Below, one piece after another: positions 34,799-48,156 of a stretch of 64,000 nucleotides of DNA. Source of the DNA: Corythucha ciliata (lineage: Eukaryota; Arthropoda; Insecta; Hemiptera; Tingidae); contig CM075938.1 of the NCBI GenBank assembly GCA_038030265.1, positions 56,103,189 through 56,167,188 on the forward strand, given 5' to 3'. How positions within the stretch are numbered: the first letter of the stretch is position 1; each line of letters starts with the position of its first letter. Under the pieces are notes generated by a model, which saw nothing but the letters and a program-made list of their open reading frames with translations, did no database searches and was not told where the DNA came from. A program made the position numbers and the translations under genes.

Positions 34799-35337
34799 GT
34801 GCAAAACGAACGGAGTATTCATGAAGAAAAAGCTTACCAGGAGGAACAAAAGACACGAGCTGAAATGAGAGTCATTAGACAGCAGATTCAAACTGAGATC
34901 GAATCTGAGCTTGAAAAGTTCAAGTCGCTCAAAAATCTGTAAGACCCCCCCCCCTCCTTTTCTAATCACAGTTCTTGCAAAATTATTTCGTTTACAGAAA
35001 TGAAAAATTGCCCGAAAAAATGAGAATTCCTTACAACGTGCTTACTTTCAACCCTTTTGTAGACAAAAAACTCGACAAATGTCAAGCTAAAATCGTCAAG
35101 AAATTGTTTACAAAACACAATAATTACTACGAGACAAAATGGAAAAAAAAGGGAACTCAATTGAAGAAACTTTTCGTCAAGCCAGTACATGCCTACTCGG
35201 TCTTACAACAAGGAATAAAGTAATTTAGACCGTTAAAACTCTCTAATTGGCTACAGCTCGTCTATAACGCATTTTTTTCGTTTGTTTCCAGGGTGCCTCT
35301 TGACGTGAGAACGGTCAAAGAAGTGCGACTTCCATGA
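34799..35337 (+). CDS. Unidentified coiled-coil protein, last three exons
   Basis: Exons 34799-34938, 34998-35219 and 35292-35337 have GT-AG borders and join in frame to a TGA. The first is strongly helical and charged (RSIHEEKAYQEEQKTRAEMR, ESELEKFKSLKNL), the second basic (NVLTFNPFVDKKLDKCQAKI, KKKGTQLKKLFVKP), and the last ends VPLDVRTVKEVRLP. The exon lengths and codon content look real although I do not recognise the family. No start codon is included: the upstream acceptor (gtttttaag) lies inside the degenerate repeat array, and earlier exons must be upstream of 34799. The total visible length is 135 residues. Confidence 0.6.
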
Positions 35338-35339
35338 AC

Positions 35340-35770
35340 GTTTGTTCATGGAAAAGTGAAAATCACCAGCTGAAATGTTAATTAATTAAGCCAAAATTAC
35401 GAAATTGTTCTTTTTTGTTCGTTTTTTGCTACATGAGTTTTTTAACAACCAACCCTGCGAAACTGATTATTTAAAGAGCAAATGCCTAGAAATTTGGTTA
35501 TTGAATAGGGGGAAATCTAGTCCACTAAATTGGGTTCTGAAAGAATTAAAGTTCGTAAAATTGGTTTTTGAAAGAGTAAATCCACGAAATTTGGTTTTTG
35601 AAGGAGCAAATTCCGCAAAAATTGGTTTTTGAATGAGCAAAACCCCGAAATTTGGATTTGAACGAGACGAATTCACCAAATTTAGTTTTGAATGAGCGAA
35701 AATTCGCGAAATTGACGTTCGGAAGAGAAAATAAATGACGAAATTTTGTTTTTGAAAGTGCCAAACGCTC
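35340..35770. repeat. Continuation of the gaaattggtttttgaaagagc repeats
   Basis: The same degenerate units as 34020-34798, here downstream of the coiled-coil gene. The four ORFs over this interval translate repeat units (phenylalanine- and serine-rich). Confidence 0.75.
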
Positions 35771-35809
35771 ATGACTGGTTTTGAATCAGACTGTGAGTTT
35801 TATGTTCCG

Positions 35810-36200
35810 GTTCGTCGGTCCAATGTTCTCATGGGTTGTGGGGTAAATTTCAGGGTTTTGAGTGAAATGGAGGCATAACGGTGGATTCTGTGGGCGAAGT
35901 CACTGTGTATTGTTCTCTGAGTGGACTTTGCGCAACGATCTCTCCGCCCCTGGCGCTCGACCTGAGCTGATTGATTTAGGGAGGAAACCCGGCTCATACC
36001 AGAGCTGATGAGGGCCGCGATGGCAAAACGGGGACCGGGGACGTGTCGGCTAAGCGCCGCAGATTTGTTTGAAGATGAAAACTTGAAATATGTTGTGAGT
36101 TAGAAATACCTGACGTTACATCAAGTAGACACAGAAAAAGTAGGACAAAAAAGAGGACAATTTTGACCTCTTCCCGGACTCCTGAGAAATGAGCCCGGAC
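35810..36200. repeat. Second copy of the dispersed repeat at 23790-24170
   Basis: Same orientation as the first copy, with shared strings such as acccggctca, gctgatgag and gaaatatgttgtgagttagaaa. Divergence is substantial, so the insertion is not recent. Confidence 0.6.
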
Positions 36201-37500
36201 ATCCTTGGACGCTCAAGAAAGCCTGACATGTCCAGGGAAAATAGGACGACTGGTCACCCTAACCCTTCTAGGTAAGATAGGAGTGTGTTCGTGGAAGATC
36301 AAGAAAACGGTGGCGTGGTTGGGTCCTTCGCTCACAGGCGCAACTCCAACGCGACTCACGAAAGAGTCAACACAAGTGTGCTTCACAATCTGACCTTTTG
36401 TGTTTGAATCGTCATTCGTCCACCGGTCCAATGCGACGCTCGTCGACTAATGCAACGCAACTAAAAAGCGACTCATCATGTCTGCAGGTCTCCCGCAAAG
36501 CATAACCCCCCCTACAACTAAAAGCAACTCTGGCCGATTCCACCGTCACAAATTCGCCTTCTGATCGAGACTCTTTTGACTGTTCAAGATTCTTGCTTAG
36601 CGTAGAGCAGCAGAATGATGAGCGTAGCCCAAAAAAAGCGGTGCGCACGTCATCGTTACTGTGAACTTCTGTCGAGGGAGATGTTAGTGGAATGACGATT
36701 TAGAATACCCGCCTAGTGCTTGTCCGATTTTCCTAGGGTGGGTCACACAGCTTCTACTGTGGGCCCGGCACATCCTGGCCCCCCTACGACGCGCCCATGA
36801 GTGAGCGGGGTGGGTTAAGGCTTCAGGGCAAAGATGAGACCGGTGGCGATGGGCAAAAGACCCCCCCCCCCCAAGGAAATTCTATTATCCTAGTTGGATA
36901 GAATGAACTCACCACACAGTGCTGCTGACAGTCCGCCCTGGTTTACAGCAAAACTGCGAAGGCTTTGCTATAGCGGCTCATGCGAACGGCATAAAAAAGC
37001 ATGGATCTGAAACAATTCTGTGGATCGAGCCTGCCCTCTGCACCGGAAAAGGCCCAACCCTGCTCTTAGTGCTGTCTTAGTGGCTGAAAGTTTCACGGAA
37101 CTGGCTCTACAAATAATATACTCTTGTTTCAAGACGTAACAGCGCCATGAAAACCCCAATCTGGGTCTCCAACTGCGAAGGGAGGGGCGAGTTCGTGCGA
37201 AAAATAATTTTGGAGCTGTAAAATGCACGCAAAGTGAGGAAGGAACTAGCAATATCCAGGAATGGGGGAAAATCGAAAAGTACTTCGTCAACTTCCTGGG
37301 GTTGAAGAATCGCCACCCCAGGCAATATAAAGACCTTCTCATCTACATTTTTGTGTGTGGGAAAACATACCAAAACTGAATTTGCGATACAATGAAAGTG
37401 AAAATTGTGGAAATACGACAGACAAATTAACAAACCGTTCCAATAGTACGAACGTAATTTCTATTTGAGGTGATTTCAATGCAACATATCGAGACTCACC
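36200..37500. other. Intergenic stretch without a firm gene
   Basis: Several minus-strand ORFs of 70-124 codons occur. One piece near 37150-37350 reads VDEKVFILPGVAILQPQ after a possible acceptor and might be an exon of a minus-strand gene starting near 37666. I cannot confirm borders or family. A C-run lies near 36860. Confidence 0.3.
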
Positions 37501-37507
37501 ATCGGTC

Positions 37508-37666
37508 TTGGCGTACACAAACTCTTCAGAATTTCCTCTTGTTTCCTTAGCCACAATCCTCACGTTCATCCTTCCAAAATCGTGAAAATCGTACTTCAAA
37601 TGATGCCGACGTCCAAAAAAGATGATTTTTGAAGATGACAGTCTATTTACCGGCCACATCAGCCAT
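37508..37666 (-). CDS. Possible gene start divergent from the CCCH gene
   Basis: On the minus strand, ATGGCTGATGTGGCCG with donor gtaaat starts at 37666, about 190 bp from the CCCH-protein start on the other strand. A further segment (37588 down to 37508) reads MNVRIVAKETRGNSEEFVYA and ends at a good donor (gtgagt). The two do not join in frame with the borders I can see, so the first may be 5' UTR, with translation starting at MNVRIV. The family is not recognised. Confidence 0.3.
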
Positions 37667-37856
37667 TATCGTCTCTTGAGTTTGATAGTGCAACGAAGGT
37701 TCGTAGGGTGTTACCTTGTTGTTGTTGAGGCATTTCTGTTATTTTTAGATTCTTAATTTATTTTGAGGTGCCAATTATGCCAATTTGGCAGTTAATTACG
37801 TTAGAAACTTGAAGTGCCCTTCGTTTCTGGTCTTTGAAATACTGGGATGAAGCCGC

Positions 37857-38478
37857 ATGAGTGTTGCGTCTGAAAGTATGGCTTCGCTCGTGGCGGACTA
37901 CGGGGATTCTGGCGAATCGTCCAACGAATCTTCCTCAACGGATAACGATGAGCCGTAAGTATAAGCTTTTACGATATTGCGTACGACGGGGAACTAAATT
38001 CACCCTTTTTTCTTACAGCTCCGAAGAACAAACATCAACTGAGAGCCGTCTGCCACCTCCAGCTTTCGCCGACAAAGTTAAAAACTCGGTTTTCGTCAAC
38101 CCGTACCTCGAAGCGGAAAATGCTAAAATTGCCGTGCTCGAAAAACACGTCAAAATGGTGCCCATTGAGAAGCCGAAAGTCGGTTCGGAGAATAAGGTGT
38201 GTTGGATGTTCAAAAAGGGGTCGTGTCGGTACGGGAAAAAGTGCAAATTCAAACACATCTTGGCGGCGACGGACGGTGTTGACGATGTACTGGCAGAAGC
38301 ACCGTCAGCCGGTGGTATGCGGCACAGGGTGGGTGTTAAGGAGTCGGACAGTGGGAATGGACCCTTGGAAGATGACGAGGAGCCTAAAAGAAAGAAGAAA
38401 AGGCCTGGATTGACCCAAGGACTAATCCCTGGTAAACGTGTAGTCAAAATGTACAAAAAACAAAAGGAGTCTGCTTGA
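37857..38478 (+). CDS. Small CCCH-type zinc-finger protein
   Basis: Two exons, 37857-37954 and 38019-38478, encode 185 residues. The N-terminus is acidic and serine-rich (LVADYGDSGESSNESSSTDN). A conserved-looking block PPPAFADKVKNSVFVNPY precedes one CCCH finger, CWMFKKGSCRYGKKCKFKH (C-x7-C-x5-C-x3-H), the RNA-binding type. The C-terminus is very basic (EEPKRKKKRPG, KRVVKMYKKQ) and looks like a nuclear localisation signal. The likely role is a nuclear RNA-associated protein; the exact orthologue is not recognised. The intron is short (64 bp) with gtaagt and a pyrimidine-rich acceptor. Confidence 0.85.
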
Positions 38479-39267
38479 AATCAAAAGTAAAATTTCTATT
38501 TTATCATTGTACTTATAGCTATTTACAAAACTCGTTTTTAATTAAAAGTCGTGTCGTTACTAGGAAAAAAATTCTTCCATTAGTCTCTACGAGCATTTTT
38601 AGGTCGCGGTTACCATATTAGTCCGAACTTCATCGTTTTTTGAGCTAACGCTAATCTGGAAATTGGTTCTGTGTCCAACATAGGACGCCAATTAATTGCT
38701 GTGGTCTTAATGGCTTCACGAAGTTTTTGTTGGACCGTCCAGGAACTGTCTATAACGGAGATCCGTACGTTTGACTCTGTCGCTCTACCGATCCTCATTT
38801 TCCTTACTACCCATAATGCAAAGAACAGTAAAAAGGAAGCAGGTCGACGTATTCCTGGGGTATAGGAAGAGTACAGCAGTCCTGAACGCACGGGAGGCGA
38901 CGAAGCACTCCAGTCTTCCACACGATGGCTTTCCTTTACAATTTAATTACATCGCGCCACTAGGAAAAAAAGGAAAGCCAAGATGAAACAACTGAATTAA
39001 AATCATGCAGAAGAGAAAGAAAAGACACCCCCCCCCCCCCCACTCAACAGAATAAAAAATGAGAAATCTTCAAAAATTATTGTTTTAACAGCAGTGTGAA
39101 AAGGAACACTAAATGAAGAAATGTGTAGCTCTTGCCTACCTCCAGTCACCGGTTAGAAAATGAGCCCCGCCCCCCATGTTTCCCTCCACTAATTGCCTAC
39201 CAATCCTTCAAGCTTAATTAAAAAATTTCACAGCACAATATTTTCATTTAAAATACAAAAATTTGGT
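38479..39267. other. Gap between the CCCH gene and syntaxin 18
   Basis: At 38610-38830 the minus strand has an open segment (SWTVQQKLREAIKTTAINWR) that looks protein-like but has no clear splice borders or family. It may be an old retroposed fragment. A C-run occurs near 39030. The two genes are convergent here. Confidence 0.35.
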
Positions 39268-40813
39268 TCAGTCGTTATACCAGTCGAGAAACAGTAAAGA
39301 AAGTGACATAACAATGATGAAAAATAAGACGTACACTCGAAAAGATACGTTACTTTGAATCGCCTCACGAATTTGCTGGTTGGCGTCTTTCACGTTCTCC
39401 GTCGTTCCTGGTGGAAAAACACACACACAAACGGTCAAGTTAAGAAATCCGTTAAAACAGCAATGTGTACACGAACCAACAATTGTGGTCGATATTCGTT
39501 CAATATCTTCGTTTTGTTGCAGCACTTTTTCTGTGAAAACTTCTTGTAGTTCGGCGATTTTAAGGACTTTGCTTTGTATGCTTTCAACCTGGGAGTGAAT
39601 GAACATAAAAACGAGTGAAATTAACGCGGGACAAGAGACTCACCTCATTGCTGAGGCTGTTCAACTCATTGTAGAGTTGCTCATTTTCCATTTCAAACAT
39701 TTGGAGTTCCTCCTCCGATAGTGGGTTTTCATCTTGATCCGAGTACATCAAAGTGGAAGATTTGAACGTGCTACCTTCTAAACTCTACCGAAAATTTAAT
39801 TGTACTCCTCCAGCAACGAGAACCCCCCCCCCCCTCAATCGACACAAGAAATGTTTTACCTCAGGCGAAACAGCGCTTGATGTGTTTTGAATTCGTTGTT
39901 TTTGGGCTTTTTGAACAGCGGTCGTCTCCAATTTTCCCATTCTTTCAAGTTCAACGGTCCATTTGACTCGCACAGCTTTCATTTCGGTGAATATTTTACA
40001 GACTGAGTTGAGGTAGGATTCGACTAGATCTAAAACTGCCTGAGAAAACAAATAAGTCAGTGATGATACCTAAACAATTCCACGTTGGACTTTAGAGGAC
40101 AGGCATTGAGGCTCAAAATTAGTGCGGCAGGAGGGGGGTGAACACAGATCTAATAATCGGTATAGGAAATCGAACTCTCGCTGTGGTACTTGAGAGTACT
40201 GCAAAACTTTGTCAATTTAGGACACTGCTGTGACTTGGCAAGCTATTAGCTTCACGTCGATAAACCAACAGCGTCCGGGCGCGTACGCCCCGCTGTGAAA
40301 CTACGTAGCCGAGAGAAGGATAACTCCCTACCTTACAATGTTCTGACGCTTGATCGCTCGCCTCGTGCGAATAAACGTCTCTTTTCAGATCCAAAAGAGC
40401 CGATTTGACTGATTTCACGATTATTTGAGCCGTGGCGTCCATACGGTCGCGATCAGCGTCGGACATGGAATCGCTCGTCACGTCTCCCGGGACGTTCCCT
40501 CCTCCACCACCGCCACTCCGACTTATCGACATGTTCAAATAGGCTCGCCGATGTTCCAACAGTAAGTCTCTGAGTTCGGTGACTTGGTCTCGAAGTTGTT
40601 TCGCCTTTTGGACATGACCGGCGGACGGAACAAGCGGACGTGCCTTTCCACCGGCCGTCAGATCTAGGCCAGATTGACCTGCTCGCAGAAGCATTACGGA
40701 ACGAGGTACAAAATTTAAAGTAAACGAAAAAAGAGCCACGAACCTTGTTCCGTCTTTCTCGAGCGTAAATCCTGCACATATTTACGGAAGTCTTCTGTGA
40801 TGTCAAGCACCAT
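39268..40813 (-). CDS. STX18: Syntaxin 18, ER t-SNARE, complete
   Basis: Syntaxin 18 is the Qa-SNARE of the ER used in Golgi-to-ER retrograde fusion with Sec20, Use1 and the NRZ tether. Six exons (40813-40744, 40678-40332, 40039-39860, 39784-39644, 39588-39477, 39407-39268) join in frame to 329 residues; the human protein has 335. The N-terminus MVLDITEDFRKYVQDLRSRK matches the family, followed by LRDLLLEHRRAYLN, the acidic PLSEEELQMFEMENEQLYNE and the SNARE motif around ELQEVFTEKVLQQNEDIERI. A C-terminal membrane anchor VYVLFFIIVMSLSLLFLDWY ends five residues from the stop region, as usual for this tail-anchored protein. Two introns use gttcgt donors. A glycine run (SGGGGGG) in exon 2 is unusual. 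Confidence 0.97.
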
Positions 40814-40918
40814 TTTTCAAACTTTTAAACGAAAAATCAAATTCTTGGAACTGACAGCGTGTTTTCAGAACTCTTCGTTATCATTTTCTGATACTGATTA
40901 CTGAGGTTGGCACTCGTG
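40814..40918. promoter_or_regulatory. Short divergent promoter between STX18 and a possible plus-strand gene
   Basis: Only 105 bp separate the STX18 start (minus, 40813) from the ATG at 40919 (plus). If the plus-strand gene is real, this is a bidirectional promoter. No TATA box is visible. Confidence 0.4.
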
Positions 40919-43900
40919 ATGTTGGCTGCACTGTTAAATGTTTCAGTAGTGGAAGGGACTTTTCAACCAACCCCCCGAGAGTCCCGAGACTTTCTTTTTC
41001 TGAATCTTTCCCATCTGACTAAATCGGTTTTGGTTGGTGAACCAAAGGACTTGGTCCACGCGTTGGTGAGTGTTTCATCTAATAATGTTATTATTTAATT
41101 GTATTTCGATAGTTTTATTGCAATAATATTGCTCATAGTAATTAAGTACTAAATGAGCTATGCTCCTGCTTGTCCAGTTTTCTTGAAAGGTCGGCCCTGT
41201 ATGGGAGCACCACGTGGTTCTCCACTGAAGAATGTTTGTTTTACCTTATTTTTCGTAATTGATGCCCTTTTTCGGCTCATTACTATGACATTTAATTGAT
41301 TTCTGTTCATTTTGTACCTTGTATTTATAATTTAACAACCGTATTGAAGCATTTCGTTGAGGAACTTTTGAGGTTAGGTTGAAATTCCTGTCGGGGGCAG
41401 GGTTCACATCGGGCATGCGAGGACATCTAAATGCATTTTACCTTGTTAAAAAAAATACATTATTTACTCTTCCATCGTGTTCATTGTTGAACGAGAAATC
41501 TGGAATGTCGATCCACGCGTGATATTGAAGGGGCCTCTTACCTCCTAGTCAGGGGGTCAAGAGTCTTGGAAGTTCATGTTCTCTTCTGTTACTAGTGATG
41601 CGACTTCGCATTTTAACTAGCTAAGCGATCGGTGTGAACCAGGTGATCAAGGGAGCTGTTCTCGCCCCGGGCAACGCTCTAATATGAGAGTTTTGGGACA
41701 CCTCTTTGAAGGTGTTTCGATTTGAGCTGGATGTGGTTTATGAGTCCCTCAAAGAGCGTTCAACTGACAAATGCCAAATAGGTTGGTCCCGTCATTGCCT
41801 TACAAAGTCGGTCTACAATGGTTCGTTTTGCCTTGTGTTATTTTTAGTCTGTGGCTTCTCGAGAGTAGCCTTATCGGCTATCGGCATCCGCGTGTACTGT
41901 TCCTAGGGTAAAAGTTCACGGTCAAAATGAAAAAGAGTGTTGAAACAGAAAAAATACCTATTCGTGGTATCTAGGGGTACTTCTCTGGTATATAGGGTTG
42001 CCAGATAGCCAAGGCTCTTCGCCTGGGGAGGTATGAGGTCTGAGCGTTTTTGTGATTGGAGCTTGGAGCTATTCGCGGTTTAATAATTGAGATTTAATAA
42101 GTATAGTAAGAAAAAGCGCTAATACACGACTAAATTTTAGAGTACTCGCTAATTCGGGCTAAAATTGAGAAAAGGACCTAATTCGTCGCTAGGGGTGAAA
42201 CTGAGGAATAGTGCTAATTAGGTGATAAAATTAAGAAATGGCGTTAATTAGTTGCTAAAATTGAGAAAACGCCTATTCGTGGTTTTTTAGGCAACTTTGT
42301 GGTTCAAATTAAGAAATAGTGCATTTTTTGAAAGAAATGCAGCTAATTCATGACTGAATGTGAAAAAATCGCCAATTGTGCTAAAGTGGAGGCAATTTTC
42401 TAATTCGCTGCAAAAATGGGGGAAAAAACGAATTTGAAGAAAAACTGCGAATTCATAGGTAAATATGACAAAGTCGATAATAACATGCTAAATTCAAGAT
42501 GAAGCGCTGATTTGTAGCTATAAATGTGAAGACACCGGTGATTCACTGCTGCGAAGTTTAGGAAAAGTGCTCATTCTAGGTTAAATGAAAAGACGTCGCT
42601 AATTTGCTGTTAAAATTGAGGAAAAATGCATATTCGAGGCTGAATCAAGACAAAGGGTGAATTCGTGGCTAAAATTGAGAAAACTCAAATTCGCGATTTC
42701 TGGAGGCAACTTCACGGCTAAAATTCAGAAAAAGCGTTAATTCACTGCTAAAATTACGGAAAAGCGCTAAGAGAGATTACCGCCCCAGATCCTGATATTG
42801 GATACTTGAGCTAGTGATTACACTACACGAGCCTTGGATTTCATGGCCAAACAACCAATTTCAGCGTTTTCGTCCCACGACGTGGGTTAATGGGAAGCAA
42901 AATTGGCAATTTTTTCGGCCATAATTTGTTCATTGCAGAAATATCGATTAATAATTTTGTATACGAATGATCGGGTTAAATTTTAGTGAGTTTCAACTTG
43001 CTGGGATGGATTTATCAACAGTTTTGAACGGAAAACCAAGCTGTTTAGTTATAAATTTTTATTTGCTGCATCAACAGAGTCGGAGAGAAAATTTTCATTT
43101 TCTTGGCATGCGGAAGGGTCGAGGATGAGCTGTTCTTTGTTCATGACTTTCTTAGGGCCGGGGCTTTTTGTAGTTGAAACCTTCTTAATAGGTAGCCAAA
43201 ATAAATACAGGGTGGTCGGTTTTGAGATGCAAAAAAAAAATTGGGTAATAGTACACCAAAAATGGGATAAAAAAGTCCTATTCGGATAGTGGCCTATCTC
43301 TTTTTGTTTTCGAGTAATAATTTTTTTAGTGATTTTTAGGCGCAACTGTATTTTTCGCCGAAAAAACTGTTATTTCTCAGCTTCTACTTCACCGTTTTCC
43401 AAAAGTGATGGCAGTTTCGTAATCTACGGAAAATTTTCTACGGGATGAACGCAAAATCAATATTCTAAATTGTCATAAACGCCTAAAAACGTAACGTTTT
43501 CGTTGCGTTAATGCAAAAAAACCAAGAATTTGATTTCACAAAACAATTTACTGTGTCACCAAAAATAGCTTCACACGTTGTCAAACGACGTAAAAACTTC
43601 TCCGTTTTCCCAGCTTTCCAACGGTGTACTCGAAAGTGGAATTATCTCCCTCCTTTGACGAGAAAATTCGAAAAGAAGCGAAAAAGTCATACATTTTGGC
43701 CTAAAAATGTGAATAATAACAGGTGCGAAAATTCATTTGTTTGGCTCTCTTTCTTGAGAAATCCAAGCGCTGGCACGGTAAAAATTAAAATGTATTGCAT
43801 TTGAAGAATAAACAACAAACAAATTAATTAATAAAATGGACGAAGAGGTGAGCGAATTTAGGGCGTCTGCTGGTTTTTTATGGGTCGGAGAGACCGATTA

Positions 43901-45408
43901 ATAGGCCCACATTTCTTTGAAGTAACGGGGCAAGGCTACCGGCATTTCCTGCAAGTCGAATTGCCACGTCTTCTTGACGGAATGGACCCAGAGCTGAGGG
44001 AACAAATTATTTTCCAGCAAGACGGTGATTTCGGTCTTCGACGATCCCAGCCCAGCCCCATAAAAATCCACCAGACGCCCTAAATTCGCACACCTCTTCG
44101 TCCATTTTATTAATTTGTTTGTTTGTTGTTTATTCTTCAAATGCACTACATTTTAATTTTCACAGTGCCAGCGCATGGATTTCTCAAGAAAGAGAGCCAA
44201 ACAATGGAATTTTCGCACCTGTTATTATTCACATTTTTAGGCCAAAATGTATGACTTTTTCGCTTCTTTTCGAATTTTCTCGTCAAAGGAGGGAGATAAT
44301 TCCACTTTCGAGTACACCGTTGGAAAGCTGGGAAAACGGAGAAGTTTTTACGTCGTTTGACAACGTGTGAAGCTATTTTTGGTGACACAGTAAATTGTTT
44401 TGTGAAATCAAATTCTTGGTTTTTTTGCATTAACGCAACGAAAACGTTACGTTTTTAGGCGTTTATGACAATTTAGAATATTGATTTTGCGTTCATCCCG
44501 TAGAAAATTTTCCGTAGATTACGAAACTGCCATCACTTTTGGAAAACGGTGAAGTAGAAGCTGAGAAATAACAGTTTTTCGGCGAAAAATACAGTTGCGC
44601 CTAAAAATCACTAAAAAAATTATTACTCGAAAACAAAAAGAGATAGGCCACTATCCGAATAGGACTTTTTTATCCCATTTTTGGTGTACTATTACCCAAT
44701 TTTTTTTTGCATCTCAAAACCTAACGCTCACGTAAAATGATTTTTTTTCTTTAGGTAGGGATTTTTTCCCCTTCCCGAAGTGAGGCGAGATATTTTTTTG
44801 TCCCGGAGGCTCCGGGTGAAAACCGGAGATCTGGCATCCCTACTGGTTGTATATTTGAGAAAAAGCGCTAATTTGCTACTTAGAAAGCAATTACTAATTT
44901 GATGCGTCTAAATTTGAGGGAAAGCTCTATTTATTTCCCAGTTTCCGTAGTGGTTCCTCACGGCCAAAATTGAGAAAGCAACCTAATGTGCTGTTTTTAA
45001 GGGTTGGTCCGCGATTGAAGTTGAAAAAAATTGCTAATTTGCTTCTGTAAATTTAGGATAAACATCAATCTTCGGATAAGTTCGTGGTTAAAACTTACAA
45101 TAATCACGACGAAGTAGAACTTGAGCCCGTTTCCACTAGTAGAGTTAATGGCGAAGTAGAGTTTAGCTACCTATACCGAGGACCTTTGCTGCTAACGTTC
45201 GCAGGAAAATGTGTGGGACTTGTCAAAACGCCTTAACAATGGTGAATATACCTCGAGATCCAGTGGCGAGGGTTTCACGAGCAATCGCTCCCGATCTGAA
45301 ACGTGTACCTCCCTTGCCTTGGATTCTTCAAAAATGTTTGTGTTCGCGTTTGTTAGCCGAAAACTGTTTGTTCTCTCCCTGCCCTCTCGTCTCTTGAGAA
45401 TTTTTTGA
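40919..45408 (+). CDS. Possible two-exon gene divergent from STX18
   Basis: Exon 1, 40919-41065, reads MLAALLNVSVVEGTFQPTPR and onward through LNLSHLTKSVLVGEPKDL to a good donor (gtgagtg). A compatible exon starts after an acceptor at 45205 (ENVWDLSKRLNNGEYTSRSS) and runs in phase to a TGA at 45408. The 114-residue product is not recognised. The 4.1-kb intron would contain the transposon 41994-44841. Codon use and the serine-rich second exon look protein-like, but no homologue is known to me and the second exon may not belong. Other exons are possible. Confidence 0.4.
41994..44841. mobile_element. Element with agggttgccagat termini enclosing a palindrome
   Basis: The left end agggttgccagat (41994) and the right end atctggcatccct (ending 44841) match the termini of the 9.6-kb composite at 3396, so both belong to one family. 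Flanking duplication is not clear. Inside are degenerate gctaattcgtggctaaaattgag units at 42060-42780 and a later insertion, the palindrome 43208-44722. No transposase of its own is seen. Confidence 0.6.
43208..44722. mobile_element. CAGGGTG-ended palindrome with a mariner-like transposase remnant in the loop
   Basis: The left arm starts cagggtggtcggttttgag after TA; the right arm is the complement but lacks the last 20 or so bases. Arms are about 680 bp and well matched. The unpaired centre (43890-44060) encodes, on the plus strand, IGPHFFEVTGQGYRHFLQVE followed by LPRLLDG and EQIIFQQDGD, which resembles the catalytic-core region of Tc1/mariner transposases around the second Asp (GPYFF...YLxxL...xxxFQQDGAPPH). 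The rest of the transposase is missing. This ties the CAGGGTG palindromes to the IS630-Tc1-mariner group. Confidence 0.75.
44850..45100. repeat. Degenerate ctaaaattgag-type repeats
   Basis: A few units (gagaaaaagcgctaatttgc) in the same style as 42060-42780. No gene. Confidence 0.55.
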
Positions 45409-45603
45409 ACAAGAAATAGCACATTAGTCTCTTAGAATTGTCCATTCTTCGAGGAAACTGGATCACTTGGTTCCAAATCTGGTTCCTTCGCAAATTTTCA
45501 ACCCCCCCCCCCCATTGCTGACTTTCCGAAATATCTGATAATTTGATCCTTAAGGTGTGTTATTGCGTAAAACGAAAAACCGGGTTGGTCATGTATGATT
45601 TTT

Positions 45604-45739
45604 CGCCTTCCCTCTGGGCAAAATTGTTGGCGTTAACTGATCGCTAAACCACAATTTAATCAGGAAGGCGTACAAAAACGATCAGCTTAATCACAAATTG
45701 GCTCTTCGTGGGCAATTTGCTTCTTCCTGATCTACACAG
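45604..45739 (+). ncRNA. H/ACA snoRNA candidate 1, RpS9 first intron or 5' flank
   Basis: The sequence has the two-hairpin layout of an H/ACA snoRNA. The 5' hairpin is closed by cgccttcc with ggaaggcg (45663-45670). A hinge follows with an H box ACAAAA (45672-45677, ANANNA). The 3' hairpin is closed by gatcag with ctgatc, ending 45732, and an ACA box follows (45734-45736) with three bases to the 3' end. Length is about 136 nt. Both hairpins have internal loops that could serve as pseudouridylation pockets. The target is not determined. It lies about 300 bp upstream of the RpS9 start codon, presumably in a 5' UTR intron. Confidence 0.75.
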
Positions 45740-46033
45740 CTAGAGATCTTGAGGTTTTCGGTCGAAGGTGGCATGAAACCCCAGTGTGTTGATGTAGTGA
45801 TGGATGCCTCGAACGGACAGAGATTAAATAGCACTGTAATGCTATTATTAATCGAATAACCGAGGCAAAATCAATGTTTTTTTACATATTTTGGCTAATT
45901 TTTCTTCTTGAAATTAGCTTTCGTATGAATCTACATTTTTCTCTCGTCGAAAAGTGCCCACTTCACCTCCTCTGAAAGAGATTTCAACCTTTTTTGTTTT
46001 TTTTTTTATTTCAGGAAGTGATACATTTTCAAA

Positions 46034-48089
<2,056 letters not shown>

Positions 48090-48156
48090 GTGGTTGAGCC
48101 TGAAGCATTTGTACCCCCTCTTACGATGAAAGATTGAAGTTTTTAAGAATAATAAA

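Noticed and set aside
38610..38921. 103-codon minus ORF between the CCCH gene and STX18
   Set aside because: Protein-like in part, but with no splice borders, start context or recognised family; left as a note in the gap description.
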